From contig CAMLLG010000026.1 in assembly GCA_946480825.1 (NCBI GenBank), positions 1 to 52,053 on the forward strand: 52,053 nt of DNA. The letters are read 5' to 3'. Of this stretch, positions 1 to 7,751 are shown piece after piece (the stretch's first letter is position 1; every line of letters starts with the position of its first letter). The notes under the pieces are model-generated. The model made no database searches. It was not told the origin of the DNA and was given only the letters and a program-made list of their open reading frames with translations. The stretch comes from an uncultured Lysobacteraceae bacterium. GTDB lineage: Bacteria > Pseudomonadota > Gammaproteobacteria > Xanthomonadales > Xanthomonadaceae. A program made the translations under genes and the position numbers.

Positions 1-1187
1 TGGCCGGTGGCGCAGCCCAGGTTCACCAGGCGGCCTTCGGCCAGCAGGAAGATCGAGTTGCCGTTCTTGAAGGTGTACTTGTCCACCTGCGGCTTGATGT
101 TCAGGCGCACCGCGTCCGAGGCGTTGAGCTTGTCCACCTGGATCTCGTTGTCGAAGTGGCCGATGTTGCAGACGATGGCCTGGTCCTTCATCTTCGACAT
201 GTGCTCGAGCGTCAGCACGTCCTTGTTGCCGGTGGTGGTGACGTAGATGTCGCCGCGGCCGAGGGTGGATTCGACGGTGTTGACCTCGAAGCCTTCCATC
301 GACGCCTGCAGGGCGTTGATCGGATCGATCTCGGTGACCACGACGCGGGCGCCGTACGCGCGCAGCGAATGCGCCGAACCCTTGCCGACATCGCCGTAGC
401 CGCAGACCACCGCGACCTTGCCGGCCAGCATCACGTCCATCGCGCGCTTCAGGCCGTCGGCCAGCGACTCGCGGCAGCCGTAGAGGTTGTCGAACTTCGA
501 CTTGGTGACCGAGTCGTTGACGTTGATCGCCGGGACCAGCAGCTTGCCGGCTTCCGCGATCTGGTACAGGCGGTGCACGCCGGTGGTGGTTTCCTCGGAC
601 ACGCCCTTCCAGTCCTTGACCACGTTGGTCCAGAAGCCGGGGCGTTCCTTGGCGACGCGCTTGAGCAGATTCTTGATGACGCCTTCTTCGTGCGAGGCCG
701 CGGGTTCATTGACCCAGTTCGAGCCCTGTTCCAGCTCGTAGCCCTTGTGGATCAGCAGGGTGACGTCGCCGCCGTCGTCGACGACCAGCTCCGGACCCTT
801 GCCGCCGGGGAAAGTCACCGCATCGAGGGTGCAGTCCCAATACTCTTCCAGGGTTTCGCCCTTCCACGCGAACACCGGGGTGCCGGTGGCGGCGATCGCC
901 TGCGCGGCGTGGTTCTGGGTCGAGAAGATGTTGCACGAGGCCCAGCGCACGTCGGCGCCGAGGTCCTTCAGGGTCTCGATCAGCACCGCGGTCTGGATGG
1001 TCATGTGCAGCGAACCGGTCACGCGCACGCCCTTCAGCGGCTTGGCGGCGGCGTGCTTCTTGCGGATCGACATCAGGCCCGGCATTTCCTGCTCGGCGAT
1101 ATCGATTTCCTTGCGTCCCCACTCGGCTTCGCCGAGCTGCATGTCGGAGACTTTGTAATCGGGGAGGGTTCTGACTTGTGCGTTCAT
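1..1187 (-). CDS. ahcY: Adenosylhomocysteinase (S-adenosylhomocysteine hydrolase), 3' end cut by window edge
   Basis: Cytosolic NAD-dependent enzyme that reversibly splits S-adenosylhomocysteine into adenosine and homocysteine, keeping methyltransferases free of product inhibition. Reading from the ATG at 1187, the protein begins [20 protein letters not shown] and carries family hallmarks: [26 protein letters not shown], the NAD-binding [11 protein letters not shown], and [16 protein letters not shown]. About 395 codons are present and the C-terminus lies beyond base 1. GGAAG sits about 10 bases before the ATG. It is read away from an SAH riboswitch, which fits the substrate it consumes. Identification is near certain. 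Confidence 0.97.
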   Translation of the reverse strand, partial: MNAQVRTLPDYKVSDMQLGEAEWGRKEIDIAEQEMPGLMSIRKKHAAAKPLKGVRVTGSLHMTIQTAVLIETLKDLGADVRWASCNIFSTQNHAAQAIAATGTPVFAWKGETLEEYWDCTLDAVTFPGGKGPELVVDDGGDVTLLIHKGYELEQGSNWVNEPAASHEEGVIKNLLKRVAKERPGFWTNVVKDWKGVSEETTTGVHRLYQIAEAGKLLVPAINVNDSVTKSKFDNLYGCRESLADGLKRAMDVMLAGKVAVVCGYGDVGKGSAHSLRAYGARVVVTEIDPINALQASMEGFEVNTVESTLGRGDIYVTTTGNKDVLTLEHMSKMKDQAIVCNIGHFDNEIQVDKLNASDAVRLNIKPQVDKYTFKNGNSIFLLAEGRLVNLGCATG

Positions 1188-1227
1188 GGCGATGATCTTC
1201 CGTTGAGTGCCCCGCGATGGGGGCAGT

Positions 1228-1314
1228 GAACGAGCGCCGTTGCAGATGACGATGCAACCCCTGCCGAGCCTGATTCCGGACCTTCGCCGGACTTGCAGCG
1301 CCCCTCGGCGGGGA
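1228..1314 (-). ncRNA. SAH (S-adenosylhomocysteine) riboswitch in the ahcY leader
   Basis: On the minus strand this leader reads GCCGAGGGGCGCUGCAAG, then GGCUCGGC, then GGCGCUCG. This matches the SAH riboswitch plan: GCCGAG pairs with CUCGGC (P1), and GGGCGCU pairs with the downstream GGCGCUC (P4) to form the pseudoknot-like fold. A further stem-loop (TGCCCC/GGGGCA, 1208-1225) lies between aptamer and ribosome site and may belong to the expression platform. Known members turn ahcY on when SAH accumulates. The assignment is from consensus memory and pairing by eye. Confidence 0.9.
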
Positions 1315-1553
1315 GGGGCGGAAGTATATCGCTTTCTCGCGATGGAACGATGAATGGGATTGCCGGCTGTCGGATGGGGTGGGGGGTTGCGACCAGTCTG
1401 GTCCCGAATCGATCCCGAATCCCGTTTGCTCTGGATGTAGCGTAAGCGATGATCGTTCCGGCCCTCTGACCACTAACGAGCGGACGAGTTCGTGGCGAAT
1501 GAAGGCCAAGCCATCGGGATCAACGACTGGCGCGAATACCGGAAGGAGTCGAC

Positions 1554-2495
1554 ATGCTGTTCAGCCGCAATCCGACTTACACCGACCGCCACAAACGAAT
1601 GTTCCGCGGCTTGTGGGACCAACTGATTGAGGAACTGGTCGCCTGTCAAGGCGTGGATGGCAAAGGTGTGCCTAGGGAAATTATCGAACGCCTGAAGAAG
1701 GAGGTTCCGCAGGATGTCGACGCCTCGGACATCTATAAGGCCGAGGTCGCTTCATTCCCGCATTTGAGCGACCATGAACTGAAGCTGCGTCTGGTCGGAC
1801 TTCGCGACATGATGTCGAATCTGACGACAGCCGAGACGTACGCCAAGCTGCAGTCGGTCTTCAACACGGGTCTGGACAAGCGCGATGTCAACCTTGCCGA
1901 AGCCTATGCATTGGCCAGTCGCCTGCATCGCCGATATGTTTTGGTGCCGTCGATCGAAGAGCTCAGAACATCGATCGCCGGCAAGCTGCTGGCGATCGCC
2001 GGGGCAGCGATCGCCTTCGCGACCCTGCTCGCATTGTCCGACGGCCTGCGGATCGAGTTGGGCTACGCTGTCGCGATCGCATCGGGCATCTGCGGCGCAG
2101 TGGTCAGCACGATCATGCGCCTGTACAAGTTTGATTCCAGGCACGAGCCTCTGCTCACCTGGTACAACCTGGAGCAGGGGCGGATTTCGCTCTATGTGAC
2201 GCCGTTCCTGGGGGGCGTCTTCGCGACAGTGCTGTTGCTGCTGATGCATGGCGGCTTGTTGCAAGGGGATCTATTTCCCCAGTTTCCGACGAAATCAGGC
2301 GATGTGGCCAAAGCCCTCTGTTGGAGAAATCTCCAGCCGGTCTTCGATACTTCTTGCAATGCTTATCTCGAGGTCTCGAAAGTGATTGTCTGGTGCTTCC
2401 TGTCGGGGTGGTCGGAGAGGCTGGTGCCTGACGTGCTCGATAAGCTCACGGCATATTCGGCGCAGAAAGGACCCAACCCGGAACCACGTGCCTGA
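1554..2495 (+). CDS. Unknown polytopic membrane protein with C-terminal SERLVPD motif
   Basis: A 313-residue protein with a mainly helical cytosolic N-terminal half and predicted membrane segments near residues 141-161, 169-188 and 214-232, possibly a fourth near 274-285. A C-terminal motif, FLSGWSERLVPDVLDKL (282-298), resembles a GFSER-VPD type ending that I associate with uncharacterised bacterial membrane proteins. The start is fixed by GGAAGGAG six bases upstream of the ATG. Base composition looks less GC-rich than the peptidase gene downstream, hinting at later acquisition. I do not recognise a function. It stands alone on the plus strand, divergent from ahcY. Confidence 0.75.
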   Translation: MLFSRNPTYTDRHKRMFRGLWDQLIEELVACQGVDGKGVPREIIERLKKEVPQDVDASDIYKAEVASFPHLSDHELKLRLVGLRDMMSNLTTAETYAKLQSVFNTGLDKRDVNLAEAYALASRLHRRYVLVPSIEELRTSIAGKLLAIAGAAIAFATLLALSDGLRIELGYAVAIASGICGAVVSTIMRLYKFDSRHEPLLTWYNLEQGRISLYVTPFLGGVFATVLLLLMHGGLLQGDLFPQFPTKSGDVAKALCWRNLQPVFDTSCNAYLEVSKVIVWCFLSGWSERLVPDVLDKLTAYSAQKGPNPEPRA

Positions 2496-2601
2496 GGCGA
2501 CGGTCCAACGCTCTCGTTTATCCCACCATGACCTGTGGCGCATGGCGACCGGCAGGGCCGGGGCGAAGATGCGGGGTCGCCTCCGCAGGAATCCCGCCGC
2601 C

Positions 2602-5130
2602 ATGCCAATCCGTCGTCCCGTCCTCCGCCCGCTGCTGCTGCCGGCGCTGCTGGCCCTCGCTCTGGCCGCGCCGCCCGTCGCGTTCGCGCAGCAACCGGTC
2701 GCCACGCCGGCGCAGGCGCAACCGGCCGGCGGCTATCGTGAACCGGCCCCCGAGCTGAAGGCCATCGTCGATGCCCCGCGCGCGCCGCAGGTCTCGCTCA
2801 GCCCGCGCCGCGATCTGCTCGCACTGCAGCAGGTGCCGCAATTGCCGTCGATCGCGCTGGTCGCGCAGCCCGAGCTGAAGCTCGCCGGACTGCGGCTCAA
2901 TCCGCGCAGCTATTCGCCCAGCCGCTTCTCCTTCGCCACCGATCTGTGGCTGATGGACGTGGCCATCGGCAAGGAGATGCGCATCGACGGTCTGCCGCAG
3001 CCGCTGTCGTTGGCCGCGGTGTCGTGGTCGCCGGACCAGAAATACCTCGCGCTGAACCAGCAGGACCCCTACACCGGCGGCAATGCGCTGTGGCTTGTCG
3101 ACGTGGGCGCGCGCAAGGCGCGCAGGCTTCTGGACCAGCCGCTGAACACCGTGAGCGGCGGTGTGCGCTGGATGCCCGACAGCAAACACCTGCTGGTGAA
3201 CCTGCGCGTGGGCCAGGGCGGCGCGCCGCAGGCCGACATCGTCCCCACCGGGCCGAACACCCAGGAAATCCGCGGCGGCGGTACCGTGCGCCAGCTGCGC
3301 ACGTATCAGGACATGCTGCGCAGCCCCGGCGACGAACGCACGCTCGAACATTACCTGCGCGTGCAGCCCGCGCTGGTCGGCGTGGACGGCAAGGTCCGCA
3401 ACGTCGGCAAGCCCGATCTCTACATCGGCCTGTCGCCGTCGCCGGACGGCAAACATCTGTTGTCGCAGCGCATCGAGCGTCCGTACTCGTACGTGGTGCC
3501 GATGAACTACTTCCCGCGCCGCATCGAAGTGCGCGATCTCGACGGCAAGGTGCTGCACGAGGTCGCGAAGCTGCCGCTGTTCGAAGGTCTGCCCAGCGGC
3601 AACGACGCGACCACCACCGGCGTGCGCTCGATCGGCTGGCGCAGCGACGCGCCAGCCACGCTGGTCTGGGCCGAAGCGCAGGACGGCGGCGATCCGTCGA
3701 AGCAGGTCGAATTCCGCGATCACGTGTTCGTGCAGGCGGCGCCGTTCGACAAGTCGCCGGCGGTCCTGGCGAAACTCTCGACCCGCTTCGCCGGTGCCGA
3801 GTGGGGCCGCGGCGATGTCGCGCTGCTCAGCGAATACTGGTGGAAGACGCGCAAGGTCAAGACCTGGAAGATCGCGCCCGATGCGCCGGCCGATGCGCCG
3901 AAGCTGGTGTTCGACGGTTCCAGCGAGGACCGCTACAACGACCCGGGCGATCCGGTGACCGAGCGCGACGCGAACGGCTTTCCGCGGCTGATGTTCAGCG
4001 CCGACGGCAAGAGCGTGTATCTGATCGGCGACGGCGCATCGCCTGAAGGCGATCGTCCGTTCCTCGACCGCTGGAATCTCGACGACCTCGGCAAACAGCG
4101 CCTGTTCCGCTCCGAGGCGCCGACCTATTCGACGGTGGCCGCGGTGCTCGATCGCGATGCGTCGAAGGTCCTGATCACCCGCGAATCGCCGACCGAGCCG
4201 GTGAACTTCTATCGTCTCGATCTCGCCGGCAAGGGCGCGCCGGTCGCGCTGACGGCGTTCGAACACCCGACGCCGCAGCTGAAGGACGTGAAGAAGGAGC
4301 AGATCCGCTACAAGCGCAAGGACGGCGTGGAGCTGACCGCGACGCTGTATCTGCCGCCGGGCTTCGAGCCGGGCCGCGACAAGCCGCTGCCGCTGCTGAT
4401 GTGGGCCTATCCGGCCGAATTCAAATCCGCCAGCGCCGCATCGCAGGTCACCGATTCGCCGTACCGCTTCAACGCCATCAGCTATTGGGGCCCGCATCCG
4501 TTCCTGGCCCGCGGCTATGCGGTGCTCGACGACCCGTCGATGCCGATCGTCGGCGAAGGCGACAAGGAACCGAACGACACCTATCTGCCGCAGCTGATCG
4601 GCAGCGCCGAGGCCGCGGTCGACGAAGTGGTTCGTCGCGGCGTGGCCGATCGCGATCGCATCGCCATCGGCGGCCATTCCTATGGTGCGTTCATGACCGC
4701 CAACCTGCTCGCGCACACCCGCCTGTTCAAGGCCGGCATCGCCCGCAGCGGCGCATACAACCGCACGCTCACGCCGTTCGGCTTCCAGGCCGAGGAGCGC
4801 AACTACTGGGCCGCGCAGCAGACCTACCAGACCATGTCGCCGTTCAACTACGCCGACAGGATCAAGGACGCGCTGCTGATGATCCACGGCGAGGAAGACA
4901 ACAACTCCGGCACTTTCCCGATCCAGAGCGAACGCATGTTCGCCGCGGTCAAGGGACTCGGCGGTACCGCGCGCCTGGTGATGCTGCCGAAGGAAAGCCA
5001 TGGCTATCGCGCCCGCGAATCGATCCTGCACATGTTGGCCGAGACCGATGCATGGCTGCAGGAGTTCGTGAAGAATCCGAAACCGGCGGCATCGACGTCT
5101 GCAACGCCGGCGCCCGCGACGGCGAAGTAA
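2602..5130 (+). CDS. Secreted S9 family peptidase (prolyl oligopeptidase fold, glutamyl endopeptidase-like)
   Basis: Serine peptidase with an N-terminal beta-propeller-like region (many S-P-D repeats such as SWSPDQKYLAL) and a C-terminal alpha/beta-hydrolase domain. The catalytic triad is visible: Ser693 in GGHSYGAF, Asp766 in HGEEDNNSG and His800 in KESHGYRAR. The segments MWAYPAEF and DDPSMPIVGEGDKEPNDTY recall the glutamyl endopeptidase-like branch (S9D). The ATG at 2602 follows AGGA and gives a clean signal peptide (MPIRRPVLRPLLL to AFAQQ), so export is likely. The open frame extends upstream to 2386, but those codons are not signal-like. The 842-residue length suits the family. It is followed by a strong terminator. 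Confidence 0.93.
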   Translation: MPIRRPVLRPLLLPALLALALAAPPVAFAQQPVATPAQAQPAGGYREPAPELKAIVDAPRAPQVSLSPRRDLLALQQVPQLPSIALVAQPELKLAGLRLNPRSYSPSRFSFATDLWLMDVAIGKEMRIDGLPQPLSLAAVSWSPDQKYLALNQQDPYTGGNALWLVDVGARKARRLLDQPLNTVSGGVRWMPDSKHLLVNLRVGQGGAPQADIVPTGPNTQEIRGGGTVRQLRTYQDMLRSPGDERTLEHYLRVQPALVGVDGKVRNVGKPDLYIGLSPSPDGKHLLSQRIERPYSYVVPMNYFPRRIEVRDLDGKVLHEVAKLPLFEGLPSGNDATTTGVRSIGWRSDAPATLVWAEAQDGGDPSKQVEFRDHVFVQAAPFDKSPAVLAKLSTRFAGAEWGRGDVALLSEYWWKTRKVKTWKIAPDAPADAPKLVFDGSSEDRYNDPGDPVTERDANGFPRLMFSADGKSVYLIGDGASPEGDRPFLDRWNLDDLGKQRLFRSEAPTYSTVAAVLDRDASKVLITRESPTEPVNFYRLDLAGKGAPVALTAFEHPTPQLKDVKKEQIRYKRKDGVELTATLYLPPGFEPGRDKPLPLLMWAYPAEFKSASAASQVTDSPYRFNAISYWGPHPFLARGYAVLDDPSMPIVGEGDKEPNDTYLPQLIGSAEAAVDEVVRRGVADRDRIAIGGHSYGAFMTANLLAHTRLFKAGIARSGAYNRTLTPFGFQAEERNYWAAQQTYQTMSPFNYADRIKDALLMIHGEEDNNSGTFPIQSERMFAAVKGLGGTARLVMLPKESHGYRARESILHMLAETDAWLQEFVKNPKPAASTSATPAPATAK

Positions 5131-5176
5131 ACGCTACCGATGCGATGCGCTTTGCGCGCATCGCTGTGCTTCCGAG

Positions 5177-5206
5177 CGCCGCCGTGATCGATCACGGCGG
5201 CGTTTT
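5177..5206 (+). terminator. Rho-independent terminator after the S9 peptidase gene
   Basis: A perfect 26-base palindrome, CGCCGCCGTGAT paired with ATCACGGCGGCG, is followed directly by TTTT. It lies about 45 bases after the peptidase stop codon. Confidence 0.85.
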
Positions 5207-5389
5207 CGATTAACGCCGACTTTTCATCGCGCGCAAGTTTCCGCGCGAACGGTGCGGCGCAGCGTATCGCTGCGATCGCTCGCCTTGACGCCGATCCGTC
5301 TGCGGCGTAAGACTCGGACACGGATGTCGATACTGGCGCGGTCGTTGCGGATGAACGGGCAGGACATGGCCAAGGACTTTCCACCCATG

Positions 5390-6712
5390 GACACGACGCT
5401 GAATGCCCGCGGCGGCAAGACCGTCGCGCGCCCCGCGGCCGACAGCGCCGGCCTGTACGCGCGCATCATCGCCGCCCAGAGCGAAATCGTGCAGCTCGCG
5501 CATGATCCGAACAAGGTCGTCGACGCGGTCATCGGTCGCGCACAGGAACTCACCCGCTCCACCGGTGCGGTCGTCGAGATCCTCGATGGCGACACGCTGG
5601 TATACTGGGCCGCGAGCGGTTCCGCGGCCTCGCAGGTCGGGCTGCGGATGCCCGCCGCCGGCAGCCTGTCGGGGTTGTGCATCGCCCGCAACGCGGTGCT
5701 GCGCTGCGACGATTCCGAAGACGATCCGCGGGTGAACCGCGATGCGTGCAGGCGGGTCGGTCTGCGTTCGATGCTGGTCATTCCGCTGTCGCACGAAGGC
5801 CAGCCGTTCGCCGTGCTGAAAGTGCTGTCGCCGTACCCGCGCGCCTACCGCGAGCAGGATATCCAGACGATGACGATGATGGCGGCGCTGGTCGGCGCCG
5901 TGCTCGGACATGCGCTCGAATATTCCGACCTGCTGCGCGATTATCGCGACCGCGTCGAGGCCGACCGCGTGGCCGAACGACGCAAGGCGGACCTCGTCGG
6001 CGGCATCGAGCGGCTGATCCGCGATCGAGAGCTGGAGATCGTGTTCCAGCCGATGGTGTCGTTGTCGGACGGAAAGATATTCGCGCTCGAAGCGCTGTCG
6101 CGATTCCCGCAGGGCTCGCCGTCGCCCGATGTCTGGTTCGCGCAGGCCGCGGGCGTCGGCCTCGGCCTGATGCTGGAGCTGGAAGCCGCGCGGGCCGCGC
6201 TGAGCCACCTCGACGATCTGCCGCGTCCTTATCGCCTCTCGATCAACGCCTCGCCGGAGACCATCGCCACGCACGCCTTCGATGCGCTGCTGTCGGCGCA
6301 CGACATGGCGCGCGTGATCGTGGAGATCACCGAACACACCACCGTCTCCGACTACGACAAACTGTGCGCATGCCTGCGCGGTCTGCAGTCGCGCGGCGTG
6401 CTCGTCGCCATCGACGACGCCGGCGCCGGCTTCGCATCGCTGCGCCATATCCTGCATCTGTCGCCGGACATCATCAAACTCGACATCTCGCTCACCCGCG
6501 GCATCGACCGCGACACGCGCCGCCAGACGATGGTCGCCGCGATCCAGACCTTCGCCAGCGGCACCAACGCCACCATCGTCGTCGAAGGCGTCGAAACCGA
6601 AAGCGAACTTCACGCCCTCACCGGCCTCGGCATCGAATACGGCCAGGGCTATCACCTCTGCCGCCCGGCGGCACTCGACGACGTCCTGCGCAAAGAAGCC
6701 GCCACTCGCTGA
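5390..6712 (+). CDS. GAF-EAL domain protein, predicted cyclic-di-GMP phosphodiesterase
   Basis: An N-terminal GAF sensor domain (roughly residues 30-180) and a C-terminal EAL domain (about 205-430) predict ligand- or redox-controlled hydrolysis of cyclic-di-GMP to pGpG in the cytosol. The catalytic signature looks intact: EALSR, INASPE, VEITEHT, AIDDAGAGF, IIKLDISL, VVEGVET and YGQGYHLCRP, so activity is expected. The DDFGTGYSS loop is altered to DDAGAGFAS but keeps both aspartates. The start is uncertain: 5390 has AAGGA ten bases upstream, while in-frame ATGs at 5324, 5351 and 5366 lack good ribosome sites. It is a single gene with no apparent operon partner. Confidence 0.9.
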   Translation, partial: DTTLNARGGKTVARPAADSAGLYARIIAAQSEIVQLAHDPNKVVDAVIGRAQELTRSTGAVVEILDGDTLVYWAASGSAASQVGLRMPAAGSLSGLCIARNAVLRCDDSEDDPRVNRDACRRVGLRSMLVIPLSHEGQPFAVLKVLSPYPRAYREQDIQTMTMMAALVGAVLGHALEYSDLLRDYRDRVEADRVAERRKADLVGGIERLIRDRELEIVFQPMVSLSDGKIFALEALSRFPQGSPSPDVWFAQAAGVGLGLMLELEAARAALSHLDDLPRPYRLSINASPETIATHAFDALLSAHDMARVIVEITEHTTVSDYDKLCACLRGLQSRGVLVAIDDAGAGFASLRHILHLSPDIIKLDISLTRGIDRDTRRQTMVAAIQTFASGTNATIVVEGVETESELHALTGLGIEYGQGYHLCRPAALDDVLRKEAATR

Positions 6713-6772
6713 CGCTGCCGATGCATCGCCCGCTCGCAGGCGCGCCAAAACCGCGGCTACGTCCCGTTTTTT

Positions 6773-6797
6773 GCGGGAGCGCCGGGAGGCGAGACAG
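6773..6797 (+). repeat. REP-like palindromic unit
   Basis: GCGGGAGCGCCGGGAGGCGAG after a T-rich stretch matches the arrangement of the unit at 12403 (GTAGGAGCGCCGGAAGGCGCG). It belongs to the GTAGGAGCG-type intergenic repeat family common in xanthomonads and pseudomonads. Confidence 0.6.
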
Positions 6798-6852
6798 GCC
6801 TCGTGCGACCGCGCGGGCCGCATTCACGGGCAGGCGATTCTTGCCGCAAGCC

Positions 6853-6879
6853 ACTGCAGGAGCGACGCAAGTCGCGACG
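6853..6879 (+). repeat. REP-like palindromic unit (CTGCAGGAGCGACGCAAGTC type)
   Basis: CTGCAGGAGCGACGCAAGTC followed by GCGACGG contains GCGAC/GTCGC inverted arms. The same word recurs in both orientations at 30721-30794. Confidence 0.75.
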
Positions 6880-7093
6880 GACGAAGCCGCGGCCGACATG
6901 CGCCAGAAAAGTTCATGGGGGACGCCAACTCTGTGCGGACAGCCGCCGCACGCATTCTCGCAGCGAAGTCATGAGCGAGACCGAAGAGCGCGGTACATGT
7001 CTTGCCCTTTCGGCTTTTCCGCGACGTATGCGCATCGAAGCGGATGTCGCATGAGGCGACTCTGTTCACGGCGTGAACGGATGAATTCGCGGA

Positions 7094-7134
7094 ATGGATC
7101 GTCTTTCGACGAACGATCGGAATCAACGATCCAT
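7094..7134 (+). promoter_or_regulatory. Competing inverted repeats upstream of the TOMM precursor
   Basis: ATGGATCGT (7094-7102) is the exact reverse complement of ACGATCCAT (7126-7134), and its GATCGT can instead pair with ACGATC at 7113-7118. The two pairings exclude each other. A separate perfect palindrome, GTTCAC-ggc-GTGAAC, lies at 7064-7078. These could be operators or a leader RNA switch for the downstream operon; no function is shown. Confidence 0.35.
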
Positions 7135-7418
7135 CATGTCTGGCGTGTCCGACGACACGGCCCGCGATACCGCAATTCACGGGGAGAACGTCAATCGACG
7201 CAATCCGTGCGCTTTCGGTCTCTCTCGCCGCTTCGGCCTTGAATACGCAGGCATTCATGATGATCGCGGCGGCGATCGGATAGCGATCTTCACCTGCGAT
7301 GCCCGAGCGCGGTGACCGTTGATGCGCGATTCGCGCGTTGCAGGGTTCAAAGTCTTCCCTCTGGCTGGCCACGGTGGCACGCCATGCTGTAGATGCTCAT
7401 CGAAGAGGAGATCGACGT

Positions 7419-7751
7419 ATGTCAGACGACCAGGTCAAGAAGCTCGAACTGCGCGTGCAGCAACTCGAACAGCTGCTCGCCTCCGCGCCGCAACGGACGC
7501 AGGCCGCCAACCTGACCGCAGAAGAACTCAAGGCTTACCAGAAGGTCCGCGACGTGATCGCCGCCGACTGGGGCGAGTTCTGCGGCATCAACGACTGCTT
7601 CCGTTGCATCATCCTGCGCTGCAGCACGACGCGGTGCGTGGTGCGGTGCATCGTCCGATGCATCAACGAGTGCGTGTGCGGGCCCTGCATCCAGGGAGAT
7701 CTCGGGAGCTTCGAAGGTGGCTTGTCCCGGTTCGGTGGATTGGCCGAGTGA
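7419..7751 (+). CDS. Cys-rich TOMM-type RiPP precursor peptide
   Basis: A 110-residue peptide encoded directly before three TOMM maturation genes. Residues 1-50 form a charged, Cys-free leader with a short coiled-coil-like start (VKKLELRVQQLEQLL) and a second helix (LTAEELKAYQKVRDVIAADW). Residues 55-90 hold ten cysteines (55, 60, 63, 68, 73, 77, 81, 85, 87, 90) plus Ser69, Thr70 and Thr71, candidate sites for azoline formation. Several cysteines follow arginine (RC four times). A Gly-rich, Cys-free tail (91-110) ends the peptide. GAGGAG lies eight bases before the ATG. Its stop overlaps the GTG of the next gene by four bases, implying coupled translation. It does not look like a NHLP or Nif11 precursor to me; the precursor class is unrecognised. 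Confidence 0.85.
   Translation: MSDDQVKKLELRVQQLEQLLASAPQRTQAANLTAEELKAYQKVRDVIAADWGEFCGINDCFRCIILRCSTTRCVVRCIVRCINECVCGPCIQGDLGSFEGGLSRFGGLAE

Larger units (their letters stand above)
6713..7418 (+). other. Intergenic region upstream of the TOMM cluster
   Basis: About 700 bases with no convincing gene; short frames here lack ribosome sites and protein-like composition. It holds two REP-like units (6773-6797 and 6853-6879), a GTTCAC-ggc-GTGAAC palindrome (7064-7078) and a pair of competing inverted repeats (7094-7134). The promoter of the RiPP precursor gene presumably lies here, but no clear -35/-10 pair was found. Confidence 0.6.

Noticed and set aside
156..1229. Long plus-strand frame of 357 codons
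   Set aside because: It is antisense to ahcY, which is unmistakable on the minus strand; long opposite frames are common in GC-rich DNA.
1490..1553. Short frame reading ANEGQAIGINDWREYRKES before the unknown membrane protein
   Set aside because: It looks protein-like but has no ribosome site, is interrupted by a stop upstream and runs into the next gene in another frame; it may be a fragment, but cannot be supported.
2518..5031. Minus-strand frame of 837 codons
   Set aside because: Exactly opposite the S9 peptidase gene, with Arg/His/Gln-rich low-information sequence and no motif.
7373..7388. Sigma-54-like promoter (TGGCAC...TGCT) before the TOMM precursor
   Set aside because: The GG-to-GC spacing is two bases shorter than the -24/-12 consensus.
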